This document shows, in pieces, positions 35,757 to 45,313 of a stretch of 64,000 bases of DNA. Made by a program: the position numbers and the translations under genes. The stretch is from assembly GCF_000746085.1 (NCBI RefSeq), contig NZ_JQKO01000015.1:38569-102568 (forward strand), given 5' to 3'. How positions within the stretch are numbered: the first letter of the stretch is position 1; every line of letters starts with the position of its first letter. A model generated the notes under the pieces. It had not been told where the DNA came from and did no database searches. It saw only the letters and a program-made list of their open reading frames with translations. This DNA comes from Methylocapsa aurea (GTDB taxonomy: Bacteria > Pseudomonadota > Alphaproteobacteria > Rhizobiales > Beijerinckiaceae).

Positions 35757-36842
35757 TTAACGCGCCTGCGTCAGCGCTTGCGCATGGGCGACCGCCATCG
35801 CCAAGACGATCATCGCGAAAGCCTGATGCGCCAGCCCTGCCCAGAGCGGCACGACAAGGACAAGCGCCGCGATCCCTATGCCAGCTTGCGCCGCGATCAA
35901 TCCAACCAGAGCCAGGGCGCGCCGCAGCGCCCGGCTCGCAGCCGCCGCGCGCCAAGTCCAGAAAGCCTGCGCCAAGGCGAAAACCAGAAGCGCATAGGCG
36001 AGCATCCGGTGCTGGAATTGCACCATCAATAGATTGTCGAGAAAATTGCGCCAGAGTGGCTCCAGCAGGGCGAGTTTTTCGAGCGGCGGCACAAAATATC
36101 CGTCAATCAGCGGCCACGTGTTGAAAGCCCGCCCCGCCCGCAGACCGGCGACGAGAGCGCCAAGCCCGATTTGCAGCAGCACCAGCAAGACGCCGGCGCC
36201 GGCGAACCATTTGAGGCCCGGCAAGATCGATTCATCGAGTTCGGCCGGACGCGTTTTTAGCGAAGCGGCAAGCCATACCAGTATGCCAAAGGTCAGCGAG
36301 GCAAGCAGCAGATGGATCGCCAGCCGCTCCTGAGCGACTTCGATGCGGCCGGCAAGCCCGGATTCGACCATCCACCAGCCGACAAAGCCTTGCAGCCCGC
36401 CAAGCGCCAGCAGGCCAAGGAGCTTTGATTTCATCCCCAAAGGAAGAAGCCCCTTCGCCCAGAAATAGATCAGGGGCAGAAGGGTGGCGAGGCCGATCAG
36501 GCGACCCAGAAGCCGATGGCTCCATTCCCAGAAGAAGATGACCTTGAAGCCGCTAAGATCCATATTTGGAAAAACCGCGGAATATTGCGGAATTTTTTTG
36601 TAATTTTCGAATTCCGCCAGCCAATCCGCCTCGCTCAAAGGGGGAATGACGCCCGACAACGGCTTCCATTGGGTGATGGAAAGACCCGATTCGGTCAGCC
36701 TCGTCGCGCCGCCGACGACGACCATCAAAAACACGAGCGCGGCGAGGCTCCACAGCCAGATCGCCACGGCGCGATTGGCTTTTCGGGCGTGAGCCGACGG
36801 CGCCGCGCCATGCGCGGCCGGATCATAGAGCGGCCCGAACAT
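35757..36842 (-). CDS. ctaA: Heme A synthase, COX15/CtaA type
   Basis: Membrane enzyme oxidising the methyl group of heme O to make heme A for aa3 oxidases. 361 residues, about eight helices. VVVGGATRLTESGLSITQWKP is the COX15 signature; ligand His residues are in EWSHRLLGR, LAIHLLLAS, QFQHRMLAY and LAHQAFAM. Tail to tail with the sulfhydrylase-like gene. Confidence 0.95.
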   Translation of the reverse strand: MFGPLYDPAAHGAAPSAHARKANRAVAIWLWSLAALVFLMVVVGGATRLTESGLSITQWKPLSGVIPPLSEADWLAEFENYKKIPQYSAVFPNMDLSGFKVIFFWEWSHRLLGRLIGLATLLPLIYFWAKGLLPLGMKSKLLGLLALGGLQGFVGWWMVESGLAGRIEVAQERLAIHLLLASLTFGILVWLAASLKTRPAELDESILPGLKWFAGAGVLLVLLQIGLGALVAGLRAGRAFNTWPLIDGYFVPPLEKLALLEPLWRNFLDNLLMVQFQHRMLAYALLVFALAQAFWTWRAAAASRALRRALALVGLIAAQAGIGIAALVLVVPLWAGLAHQAFAMIVLAMAVAHAQALTQAR

Positions 36843-36946
36843 GCTGTGACCTCAAAAGCATTGATGATTGATCGAAGCGCGGACATAAGGCCATGATGGC
36901 CGAAATGTCCATGCGCGGCATGCCGCAATCCGAACAAGGAGAAGAC

Positions 36947-37156
36947 ATGCCCCGCCGGACCCGCAAATTCATCGGCGCGGTTGTGATGGTCGGATTCGTG
37001 CTGGTCTATGCGCTGATCGCCATGGCTTTGGCGCAAGCGCGCCCGATCCAGAACGCCTCCGCGCTTATTCAGGGGATTTTCTATGCCGCGCTCGGCATCG
37101 CCTGGATCCTGCCATTGATGCCCTTGATCAAATGGATGGAAAAGCCCGACCCTTGA
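36947..37156 (+). CDS. DUF2842 small membrane protein
   Basis: 69 residues from MPRRTRKFIGAVVMV, with AAGGAG upstream. Two hydrophobic helices (GFVLVYALIAMALAQ; IFYAALGIAWILPLMPLIKWM). It matches the alphaproteobacterial DUF2842 family, often near ctaA. Unknown function. Confidence 0.85.
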   Translation: MPRRTRKFIGAVVMVGFVLVYALIAMALAQARPIQNASALIQGIFYAALGIAWILPLMPLIKWMEKPDP

Positions 37157-37168
37157 TGGCGACGGCGC

Positions 37169-38677
37169 TCAGGCCGCGTCCTGGCCTAAGCTCAAGCGTG
37201 ATGGCGCAGGCAGTCCAATGACGAGGACTTCCTGCGCGCCGCATTCGATCAACTCGGTCCTGGCCGCGCCAGCGGCGCTTTCGCGCGGCGGCGGCGCCGA
37301 AAGCACGACGAAATCCGCTTTGGCGGCGAGGGTCTTGGCCATGTCGTCCTGATCGAATGGGGGAGCGATCAGGAGGATGAAGTCATAGGTCCGCGCTAAA
37401 GTCTCGACGACTCCAGCGAATTCTTGCAAGTCGATCGCCGCCTCGGCCGGGGCGGGAACGAAATGAAGCCGGGAGGCGGGGTCGCGGCGAATGACCTCGG
37501 CGAAGGAGGCTCGTCCGGAGAGAAGATCGCTCAAGTTCAGTTCGCCGGAAGCAAAAGCCGCCTCCGGCCTCGGCGCATCCGCCGGGCGCCGCCAGAAATC
37601 GGGCGCATTCGCTTTGTCGAGGCCAATGACGATCGAGCGCCCTTCTTGTCCAAGAAGACGTCCAAGCGCCCGCATCGTCTGCGGCGCGGCGCCTGCGGCG
37701 GAAAGACTCGTGACCACGATGCGCGCGCCTTGCGCAGCGGCGCGGCGAGCCGACAAGATTCGCTCGGCGATGTCCGACACCGCCTCCGCCTGATCGGCCT
37801 CGGCGCGGCTCGCCGCCTCAAATGTCCGCGATTGCTGCTCTTGCTGATCTTGCTTCGCCTCGTCTTTAAGTCGGGCGAAAACCGGCATCCGCCCGAGCGC
37901 GCGCGGCTGCTCCACCGGCGCTTCGACCAGAGCGGATGCGCCGGCGCGCTGGAACGCGCGCGCGCCAAAGGCGGCGAAAACCGTGACAAAAGCCGCCGCC
38001 GCTCCAAAGGCAAGGAGCAAGGACTTGTCTGGAAACAGCGCCAGCCCGGGCGCCATCGCGCGCGAGACGATGCGCGCATCGGGCTCGCCGTCGCCAGCAA
38101 GATTTGCGGCCGAACGCATCTCCAAATAGAGATCGGCGATCTTGTTGGCGGCTTTTGCCGCAAGGTCGCTATCTTCGGACTGGAACGCGATGGTGACGAT
38201 CCGCGCGTTTGGCGGCGCGCTGACGCTCAGGCGCTCTTCGTAGGATTTCAAAATCCGTTCGTCCAAGCTCGTGCGCGCCGGGTCGCGCATGAGCCCCAGA
38301 AAAACGAGCGTGCGCGGGACAATCCCCAGGCCGTCGGCCAGGGGATCAAATTCGGGCCATGCCGCCATGCCGAGCTCTTTGATGGCGCGGCGCGCGAGAT
38401 CGCGAGAAGCGACGAGCTGCGCCTGGCCCTTGACGGCGGCGCGTTCCCCGGCGTAGCTGTCGAAATTGGCCGGGCTCGACTTGGCGCTGATAAAAACCTG
38501 CGCTTCGGCCCGATATTTTGGGGTCGCCAGCATCAGAAAGGCGCCAATTAGAAACAGGACCGACAGCGTGACGGCGATCAGCCGCCATCGCAAGGCCGCG
38601 AGCGCCTCGCGCATCGCGCCGAAATCGCGTTCTGAGGAGCGCTCCCTTCGCGGCTCGTCCCAGTCCCGCCAGTCCAT
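37169..38677 (-). CDS. Wzz/BY-kinase-like protein with degenerate kinase domain
   Basis: 502 residues. The N-terminal Wzz part has LRWRLIAVTLSVLFLIGAFLML as the first helix, KYRAEAQVFISAK, a periplasmic coil, and a second helix near 225 (LLLAFGAAAAFVTVFAAF). The C-terminal Rossmann-like domain resembles bacterial tyrosine kinases (IVVTSLSAAGAAPQTMRALGRLL ... YDFILLIAPPF) but has no GKS/T Walker A and no Tyr cluster. It may regulate polysaccharide chain length without kinase activity. No glycosyltransferases are nearby, so it is an orphan. Confidence 0.75.
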   Translation of the reverse strand: MDWRDWDEPRRERSSERDFGAMREALAALRWRLIAVTLSVLFLIGAFLMLATPKYRAEAQVFISAKSSPANFDSYAGERAAVKGQAQLVASRDLARRAIKELGMAAWPEFDPLADGLGIVPRTLVFLGLMRDPARTSLDERILKSYEERLSVSAPPNARIVTIAFQSEDSDLAAKAANKIADLYLEMRSAANLAGDGEPDARIVSRAMAPGLALFPDKSLLLAFGAAAAFVTVFAAFGARAFQRAGASALVEAPVEQPRALGRMPVFARLKDEAKQDQQEQQSRTFEAASRAEADQAEAVSDIAERILSARRAAAQGARIVVTSLSAAGAAPQTMRALGRLLGQEGRSIVIGLDKANAPDFWRRPADAPRPEAAFASGELNLSDLLSGRASFAEVIRRDPASRLHFVPAPAEAAIDLQEFAGVVETLARTYDFILLIAPPFDQDDMAKTLAAKADFVVLSAPPPRESAAGAARTELIECGAQEVLVIGLPAPSRLSLGQDAA

Positions 38678-38862
38678 TGCAGACTCCCGAATCCTAACGT
38701 GGCTATTAGACGACGTTAAGGTTTCGGTTAGGTTAACGGCGGGCGCGCAGCCTTTGGCGATCGCGGCAAGCGCTGGACCGAATTCAGTTCAGCTTCGAAT
38801 CAGTCCAGCTTTGGCTTGGCGCATGTCTCTTGAAGCATGTCTTTGCTTCATGCGAAGAAGCG

Positions 38863-39846
38863 CTAAAGGCTAGGCTCCCCGAGCCCGGCGATCCTGGTCG
38901 CCGCGCGCAAGGTATTTTCCATCAGCATCGCAATCGTCATCGGACCAACGCCGCCGGGGACCGGCGTGATCGCGGCGGCGCGATCGAGCGCCTCGGTGAA
39001 AGCCACGTCGCCGACGAGCCGGGTTTTGGGGTGGCCCGACGCATCCTGGCCTTCGCCCGCCACGCGGTTGATGCCGACGTCGATCACCAAGGCGCCGGGC
39101 TTGATCCAGGCGCCGCGAATCATTTCCGGACGGCCGACCGCCGCGATGAGAATATCGGCCCGGGCGACCGTCGCCGGAAGATCGCGCGTGCGCGAATGGG
39201 CGATGGTCACGGTCGCGTTGCGGCCAAGCAGCAATTGGGCGATCGGCTTTCCGACCAGATTGGAGCGGCCGACGACGACCGCTTCGCTGCCGGACAGATC
39301 CACGCCGAGCGCCTTAGCGGCCTTGTCCAAGAGGACCATGCTGCCGGCGGGCGTGCAAGGTATCAGCGCGCGCGAAAGATCGCCGATCGCGAGCAGGCCG
39401 GAATTGACGGGGTGGAGGCCATCGACATCCTTCGATGGAGAAATCGCCTCGATGACGCGGGTCGGATCCAGCCGCCCGGGCAAGGGCAATTGCAGAAGAA
39501 TGCCGTGGATCGCTTGATCGGCATTCAGCTTTTGAATGAGGGCGAGCAGTTCCGCCTCGCTCGTCGTCGCGGCGAGATCATATTGCACTGAATGAAAGCC
39601 GCAGGCGACGGCGGCCTTGCCCTTGGACTTGACGTAAACCTGGCTCGCCGGGTCCTCGCCGACGAGGATGACGGCGAGACCGGGCTTCAAGCCCTGTGCG
39701 GCAAGACCGCGCGCGGCTTCCGAGATCTTCGCCACCACCTCTTCGGAAGCCCGTTTGCCGTCGATCAGAACGGCCCTGCTGCCCGAGGGGCGCAAGACGC
39801 CTTGTTCATTGGGATGCGTCGTCGGGTCGGTCTGCGCGAGAGCCAT
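38863..39846 (-). CDS. folD: Methylenetetrahydrofolate dehydrogenase/cyclohydrolase
   Basis: Bifunctional C1 enzyme interconverting methylene-, methenyl- and formyl-THF. 327 residues, with an N-terminal extension of about 25. [13 protein letters not shown] carries the catalytic Lys; [38 protein letters not shown] and [14 protein letters not shown] are signature segments. Confidence 0.95.
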   Translation of the reverse strand: MALAQTDPTTHPNEQGVLRPSGSRAVLIDGKRASEEVVAKISEAARGLAAQGLKPGLAVILVGEDPASQVYVKSKGKAAVACGFHSVQYDLAATTSEAELLALIQKLNADQAIHGILLQLPLPGRLDPTRVIEAISPSKDVDGLHPVNSGLLAIGDLSRALIPCTPAGSMVLLDKAAKALGVDLSGSEAVVVGRSNLVGKPIAQLLLGRNATVTIAHSRTRDLPATVARADILIAAVGRPEMIRGAWIKPGALVIDVGINRVAGEGQDASGHPKTRLVGDVAFTEALDRAAAITPVPGGVGPMTIAMLMENTLRAATRIAGLGEPSL

Positions 39847-39882
39847 TCGGAGTCCTTTGAAGTTCCAGGTGAGGATAGCGGA

Positions 39883-40602
39883 CTATTTGTCAGAGTTCGA
39901 GCGCTCTGCCAAGTCGGCTTCGACGCAAGCGTTCCGTCCTCCAAGAATGCGGTCTATCGCGGCGAACATCACGCCCAATCCGAAGAAGGCTGCGAGGAAG
40001 ACCATCGCGTTGATCGAAACTCCGCCATAGCCAAGCGTAGCGACATCGACAAAGGGATAAGGATAAATGCCGAAGACCGCGCCGCGCAGCAGGATATAAA
40101 AGAAGTAGAGGAGCGGATAGATCAACCACACCACCGGATCAATCCAGCGCAATGTCCCCTTTGGCAGAAAAATAAGCCAGTACAGCGGGTAGAGAAGCGG
40201 AATCGCGTCGTGCAAGAGCCGATCAGCGACCAATTGCAACCCTTGGGGATCCCATAGGCCACGAAGAAGAAGAGCATAGACCACGCCAACGATGACAATA
40301 TAGTTTGCCAGCGCGGACTTCACGCTCGGCCTCAATAAAAATTGATCGGTTTGTGGCCGCACAAGCGAAATCGTGAGCAGGAGGGCCACGAGCATATTGG
40401 TCTGGATGGTGAAGAAACTGAAATAATGGATGAGGCCGCCGACAACCGAAGCATTTTTTATAAGAGCCTCCTGTATGTCGAAGCCCATTTGAACGGTCAA
40501 GGCAAACCATCCCAGCATTGCGAGGGCGGCGGCGCAGATGCGATTGATGTTGAGTGTGCTTGAAACTTTGACAGCAGTCTTTACGTCAGAAAAGCCATAC
40601 AT
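39883..40602 (-). CDS. Pr6Pr-like integral membrane protein
   Basis: 239 residues with six hydrophobic segments, FSFFTIQTNMLVALLLTISL in the second and PIPLLYPLYWLIFLPKG-like, followed by IYPYPFVDVATLGYGG. This matches the bacterial FAR-17a/AIG1-like Pr6Pr family of unknown function. AT-richer than folD upstream. Confidence 0.8.
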   Translation of the reverse strand: MYGFSDVKTAVKVSSTLNINRICAAALAMLGWFALTVQMGFDIQEALIKNASVVGGLIHYFSFFTIQTNMLVALLLTISLVRPQTDQFLLRPSVKSALANYIVIVGVVYALLLRGLWDPQGLQLVADRLLHDAIPLLYPLYWLIFLPKGTLRWIDPVVWLIYPLLYFFYILLRGAVFGIYPYPFVDVATLGYGGVSINAMVFLAAFFGLGVMFAAIDRILGGRNACVEADLAERSNSDK

Positions 40603-40985
40603 AATGACCCTCCGCGATTGAGTTCACATTTGTTTCAAAGATGTTTCAAAGGAGAAATGGTTCCGTGAAATCAAAAAGCCATGGCCAACCGCCAAATCTA
40701 ACGCGATCGTGCGCGACCGGGCCAAAGCAGCTTGGATTCAGACAGAGATGCTCTACGCGGCCGGCGCGATTTCCAGAAAATGGGCCCAATTGAGGAAAAG
40801 AGGCGTCCAAGGATCGCCCGATGTGCCAAAGCTCACACTTATTGGCCCGATGAATCGGCAGGATCAAATCCGCCAGAGCGTTAAGCGATCGGATGGACTC
40901 ATCTGATCGAAAGCCGGCGCCCAGATTCAAAGGATTGGCGTTCCGCCTCCCGCACGCCCCAAGCCCGAACGCACAAGGAGACACT
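40603..40985. other. Divergent intergenic region without a supported gene
   Basis: About 380 bases. A 65-codon plus-strand frame at 40709 has no family features. CAAAGATGTTTCAAAGGAG at about 40636 includes a short tandem TTTCAAAGATGTTTCAAAG. Nothing else was seen. Confidence 0.4.
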
Positions 40986-41357
40986 ATGAAGCCCCTCTCG
41001 ATCGCCGCCGCGCTTTCATGCCTTTCCGGCGCGGCCTTCGCCGGTCCGGCGGGGGAGTGGCGCATCGCCGACGGGACGGCGCATGTGGCGATCGAGAACT
41101 GCGGCGGCAATCTTTGCGGCCATGTGTCCTGGTCGAAGGGCCAAGGAGATAGAGACCTGGGAAATTTAGTCGGCAGGCCGGTGATCATCGGCATGAAGCC
41201 GCATGGCGGCGTCTGGACCGGTTCAATCGTCAACGCCAGGGACGGCCAGAAATATGTCGGGCGGATTTCGCTCCACGGCGAGCGGACTCTCAAGGTGGAA
41301 GGGTGCGTCGCCGGCGGCCTGATCTGCGGCGGTCAGGAATGGTCGCGCCTGAAATAA
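40986..41357 (+). CDS. DUF2147 secreted protein
   Basis: 123 residues with AAGGAGAC before the ATG. Signal peptide SIAAALSCLSGAAFAGP. The mature domain has GEWRIADGTAHVAIENCGGNLCGHVSW and RTLKVEGCVAGGLICGGQEWSRL, the DUF2147 beta-barrel, with two Cys pairs. Periplasmic; function unknown. Confidence 0.88.
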   Translation: MKPLSIAAALSCLSGAAFAGPAGEWRIADGTAHVAIENCGGNLCGHVSWSKGQGDRDLGNLVGRPVIIGMKPHGGVWTGSIVNARDGQKYVGRISLHGERTLKVEGCVAGGLICGGQEWSRLK

Positions 41358-41591
41358 GGCTTTCGGGTCGCGGGCGGATGGCGTTTGCCAGCCAAGCAGG
41401 CGGCGGCCCCCTTAAAAAATACCGCATTCCCTACGGTCGAAGTTGCACTCCCCCTCGACTCACTCAAAAAAGGCGGCGCTTTCGCATTGCTCTCCGCCGT
41501 CTTCACTTGCCGGCGGCGACGAAAAACGCGCTACTGCTCTGGCCGCGAATATGACAGTTTATGATCTGGCCGCGCAATCCGCGCGAGGCGA

Positions 41592-43958
41592 ATGGAGCCG
41601 GCCCTGGTGACGTCTCCCATAGGTCCGTTTCGACGGCGCAGTCTTTTCGGCAAATATGTCGCCTCCTTTGTCGGGCTGGTGGTGTTCGTGCTGACGATCA
41701 GCAGCGCGGTCGACATATGGATCACCTACCGCGACACCAAGGCCATGATCCTGCGCGGCCAGAGCGAGAAAGCCGAGGCGGCGGCGCGGAGGGTCGAGCA
41801 GTTCATCGCCGAGATCGAACGGCAGATCAGCTGGGCGACGCGCGCCAGCGCCGTCTCCCTCGACCAACGCCGGAACGATTATGGCCTGATCCTCGAACAT
41901 ACGCCGGGCATCGCCGAAATCACCCAAATCAGCAGCGACGGAAAGGAATTGATCAGCGTCACGCGCGACAATGTCTCCCTCGGCGATGGCGATGACTGGA
42001 CCCTGACGGAAGCCTTCCGAGAGGCGCAGCAGGACGCGGCGTGGTTCGGCCCCGTCAAATCCTCCTCGAGCGGGCCGCGCATGCAGGTCGCGATGGTGCA
42101 TGCGGGCAAGAAAGCCGGCGTCACGGTCGCCGACATCGAGCTCAAGTTTCTGTCGGATATCCTGAACGGCATTCAGGCGGGCGCTGGCGTTTCGGCCTAT
42201 ATGACGACGGCGGATGGAATGCTCATCGCGCATACCGACAGCAGTCTCGTGCCGCGAAATCTCGACATGTCGAACTTGCCGCAAGTGGCGGCGTTCAAGA
42301 ACAACGGAGCGCCGATCGACATCGGCAAAGACCTCGAGGCGCACACCGTCCTCACCTCGGCGGCGTCAAGCCCGCGCATGAACTGGCTGCTGTTCGTCGA
42401 ACAGCCGCACGCGCAGGCGCTTGGGCCGGTCTTCGACCTCCTCCTGCGCCTCAGCTGGCTGTTTGGCCTCGGCCTGGTTCTCTGCGTTGGCGCCGGGATG
42501 CTGCTCGCCCGGAGAATGACCGTGCCAATCCGCGCCGTGCAGGCCGGCGCCTCGCGCCTCGCCGCCGGCGACTTCAACCAGGAAATCAAGGTCCATACCG
42601 GCGATGAGATCGAGATCCTGGCCGATGAATTCAATCACATGGCGGGGCAATTGCGCGAGTTCTACGCGCGGCTTGAACAAAAGGTCGAGGATCGAACCCG
42701 CGATCTCGCCCAATCCGTGCGCGAACTGAAGGCGCTGGAGGAAGTCGGCCGGGCCCTGGCCGCCTCGCTCGAACTCAACGAAGTCCTAGCAACAATCCTG
42801 ACGCGGGCGGTCGAACTCGCCGAAGCCGATGGCGGCGCTATTTATAGCTTTGATCGCGAGCGCAACTGTTTCCACCTCGCCGAAGCGCATGGACTCGATC
42901 CTTCTTTCGTCAGCGCGCTGCGCGAAGTCAAGCTGACCCGCCTGGAAGGCCTGCTCGGCGAAGTCGCGCAACATGGCAGGGCGGTGCAGATCCCCGAAAT
43001 CAAGGAGGTCGATGGATTTCCGTTGAAGGCCGCGACGCTGGCCGCCGGCTTCCGATCCGCGCTGGTTGTTCCGCTCATCGGGTCAGATGGCGTTCTCGGC
43101 GCGCTCCTTGTGGAGAGCCGCGCCCCAGGGCGCTTCGCCGCCAATAAGATCGGATTGATGCAAACTTTCGCGCATCAATCCGTCCTCGCCATGCATAATG
43201 CGCGGCTGTTCCGGCAGGTCGAGGAAAATGGCAGGCAACTCGCCATCGCCAGCGAGCATCAATCGCGATTCTTCGCCAATATGAGCCACGAATTGCGCAC
43301 GCCGCTCAACGCGATCCTGGGCTACGCCGAACTCTTGCAAGACGGCCTCTATGGCGACATACCCGAGCGCGCGCGGCAGGTTCTCGAACGCGTGCAGAGC
43401 AATGGCGCGCATCTTCTCGGCCTCATCAACGACGTGCTCGATCTCTCCAAGCTCGAGGCAGGCGAGCTATCATTGGTCCTCGACGAATATTCGATGCGCA
43501 ATGTCATCGAACAGGTGATCGCCACGACCTATGCGCTCGCCCATGCGAAAAATCTTGTCATCAAACAAGACATCGGCGAGCCGCTTCCGCTCGGACGCGG
43601 CGACGAGCGGCGCTTGACGCAAGTGCTTTTGAACATCATCAGCAATGCGATCAAATTCACCGACGCTGGCGGCGTGACGGTTTGCGCCCGCGCAATCGGC
43701 GAGCAGTTCGAACTTACCATCGAAGACACCGGTCCCGGCATCGCGCCGGAAGATCAGGCGCGCATATTCGAAGCCTTCCAGCAAGGCGACGATACAAGCA
43801 CCCGGCAGAAGGGCGGCACCGGGCTTGGCCTGTCGATCAGCAAACGCTTCATAGAAATGCATGGCGGCTCGATTAAGGTCGCCTCGGCGCCGGGCGCTGG
43901 ATCGATCTTCTCCATCGTTCTTCCGATCCGCGTCGATCAGCAAAAGGCCGCCGCATGA
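41592..43958 (+). CDS. Membrane sensor histidine kinase (dCache-like, HAMP, GAF, HisKA)
   Basis: 788 residues. Helix 1 at 22-42, periplasmic sensor 43-275, helix 2 around 283-305, HAMP 306-360, a coiled coil, GAF about 385-535, HisKA with phospho-His566 in NMSHELRTPLNAILGY, and HATPase with NIISNAIKFTD, EDTGPGIAPE and GGTGLGLSISKRF. No receiver is fused. It overlaps the receiver remnant by four bases and leads to the receiver-cyclase, so the three formed one signalling operon. The ligand is unknown. Confidence 0.92.
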   Translation: MEPALVTSPIGPFRRRSLFGKYVASFVGLVVFVLTISSAVDIWITYRDTKAMILRGQSEKAEAAARRVEQFIAEIERQISWATRASAVSLDQRRNDYGLILEHTPGIAEITQISSDGKELISVTRDNVSLGDGDDWTLTEAFREAQQDAAWFGPVKSSSSGPRMQVAMVHAGKKAGVTVADIELKFLSDILNGIQAGAGVSAYMTTADGMLIAHTDSSLVPRNLDMSNLPQVAAFKNNGAPIDIGKDLEAHTVLTSAASSPRMNWLLFVEQPHAQALGPVFDLLLRLSWLFGLGLVLCVGAGMLLARRMTVPIRAVQAGASRLAAGDFNQEIKVHTGDEIEILADEFNHMAGQLREFYARLEQKVEDRTRDLAQSVRELKALEEVGRALAASLELNEVLATILTRAVELAEADGGAIYSFDRERNCFHLAEAHGLDPSFVSALREVKLTRLEGLLGEVAQHGRAVQIPEIKEVDGFPLKAATLAAGFRSALVVPLIGSDGVLGALLVESRAPGRFAANKIGLMQTFAHQSVLAMHNARLFRQVEENGRQLAIASEHQSRFFANMSHELRTPLNAILGYAELLQDGLYGDIPERARQVLERVQSNGAHLLGLINDVLDLSKLEAGELSLVLDEYSMRNVIEQVIATTYALAHAKNLVIKQDIGEPLPLGRGDERRLTQVLLNIISNAIKFTDAGGVTVCARAIGEQFELTIEDTGPGIAPEDQARIFEAFQQGDDTSTRQKGGTGLGLSISKRFIEMHGGSIKVASAPGAGSIFSIVLPIRVDQQKAAA

Positions 43959-44131
43959 GCAAGCGCATTTTTTTCGTCGAGGATGCCTTTGACAACCCGC
44001 AGATCCTCCGCGACCTTCTGGCCAATGCCGGATTCGAACTGCTTCAGGCGACCGACGGCGATGCGGGCGTGTGTGGCGAAGCTTTGAGCACCCGCGCGAT
44101 CCTCGCCCGGATTCGCGAACATCTTTCATGA
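43955..44131 (+). pseudogene. Collapsed single-domain response regulator
   Basis: 58 codons: start MSKRIFFVEDAFDNPQIL, then RDLLANAGFELLQATDGDAGV, then CGEALSTRAILARIREHLS and stop. The first part is the start of a CheY-like receiver with the acidic pair reduced to VEDAFDN; the last is its normal final helix. The roughly 65 residues between, with the phospho-acceptor Asp, Thr/Ser and Lys, are gone in frame. It overlaps the kinase stop (ATGA). It may still be translated but cannot be phosphorylated. Confidence 0.8.
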
Positions 44132-44138
44132 AACAAGG

Positions 44139-45296
44139 GTGAAGCGTTTGCACAGTCCGCCGCGCATCCTGGCCGTCGACGACGTTCCGGAAAATCTCGA
44201 AATCGTCACCATGCGGCTCGCGGCGCATGGCTACGACGTCGTCACCGCGGCCGATGGCGAGGAAGGCCTCGCCAAGGCGCGCGCGCTCCAGCCTGATCTC
44301 ATTCTTCTCGACATCATGATGCCCAAACTCGATGGCGTCTCCGTCCTGAAGGAGTTGAAGCGCGATGAGAGCCTCGGCTTCATCCCGGTGATCCTGCTCA
44401 CCGCCAGGGCGGATCGGACCGACATCGTCGCGGGCCTTGACGCCGGCGCCGACGACTACCTGACCAAGCCTTTCGATCAGAGCGCCCTCGTCGCGCGGGT
44501 GCGCTCGATGCTGCGGATCAAGGCGCTGCACGACACCGTTCAGGACCAGGCCGCCAAGCTTGCCGAGCAGACAAGGGAGATGGCCGCGTGGAACGCGATG
44601 CTTGAAAAGCGGGTGGCCGAGCAAGTCGGCGAGATCGAGCGGATCAGCCGTCTCAAGCGTTTCTTATCGCCGCAGATCGCCGATCTCGTCGCCGCCAGCG
44701 GCCAATCCGAAAACCTTCTCGAAAGCCACCGGCGCGAAATCACGGTGCTGTTCTGCGACCTTCGCGGCTTCACCGCCTTCACCGAAATCGCCGAGCCCGA
44801 GGAGGTCATGAAGGTATTGAACGAATATCATCAGACCTTGGGCAGCCACATAGACCGCTATGAAGGGACGCTCGAACGTTTCGCCGGCGATGGGCTCCTG
44901 ACCTTGTTCAACGATCCGCTGCCCTGCCCCGACCATGCCGAACGCGCGATCAGGATGGCGCTGGACATGCGGGAAAGCATCGCTCAGCTTGCCCAGATTT
45001 GGCGCAAGCGCGGGCATGAATTGGGTTTTGGAATCGGCGTCGCGCTCGGCTATGCAACCTTGGGCCGGATCGGCTTCGAGCGGCGCTTCGATTATTCCGC
45101 TGTCGGCAGCGTCACCAATCTCGCCTCCCGCCTCTGCGATGAAGCCAAGTCCGGTCAGATCCTCGTCGAGGCGAAGGCCTTCAACGCCGTCGAGGGCTTG
45201 TTCGAAACGCGCCCGCTGGCGCCAATCAGCTTGAAAGGATTCCGGCGGCCGGTCGAGGCATATGAGATTCTCGGCCTCTCCGCCCATCCTTCTTAA
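44139..45296 (+). CDS. Response regulator with class III nucleotide cyclase output
   Basis: 385 residues. Receiver 8-125 with Asp58 in LILLDIMMPKLDG and Lys110 in YLTKPF. Coiled coil 128-175. Cyclase domain 196-375: VLFCDLRGFTAFTE with metal Asp207, GTLERFAGDGLLTLFNDP with Asp251, and DYSAVGSVTNLASRLCDEA. Makes cAMP or cGMP under control of the upstream kinase, which is inferred. The start is GTG at 44139 or TTG at 44148; AAGG spacing slightly favours the TTG. Confidence 0.9.
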   Translation: MKRLHSPPRILAVDDVPENLEIVTMRLAAHGYDVVTAADGEEGLAKARALQPDLILLDIMMPKLDGVSVLKELKRDESLGFIPVILLTARADRTDIVAGLDAGADDYLTKPFDQSALVARVRSMLRIKALHDTVQDQAAKLAEQTREMAAWNAMLEKRVAEQVGEIERISRLKRFLSPQIADLVAASGQSENLLESHRREITVLFCDLRGFTAFTEIAEPEEVMKVLNEYHQTLGSHIDRYEGTLERFAGDGLLTLFNDPLPCPDHAERAIRMALDMRESIAQLAQIWRKRGHELGFGIGVALGYATLGRIGFERRFDYSAVGSVTNLASRLCDEAKSGQILVEAKAFNAVEGLFETRPLAPISLKGFRRPVEAYEILGLSAHPS

Positions 45297-45313
45297 AATA
45301 GGAACAGCCTCGT

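Noticed and set aside
40709..40906. 65-codon plus-strand frame
   Set aside because: No ribosome site, no family, in a gap with relaxed composition.
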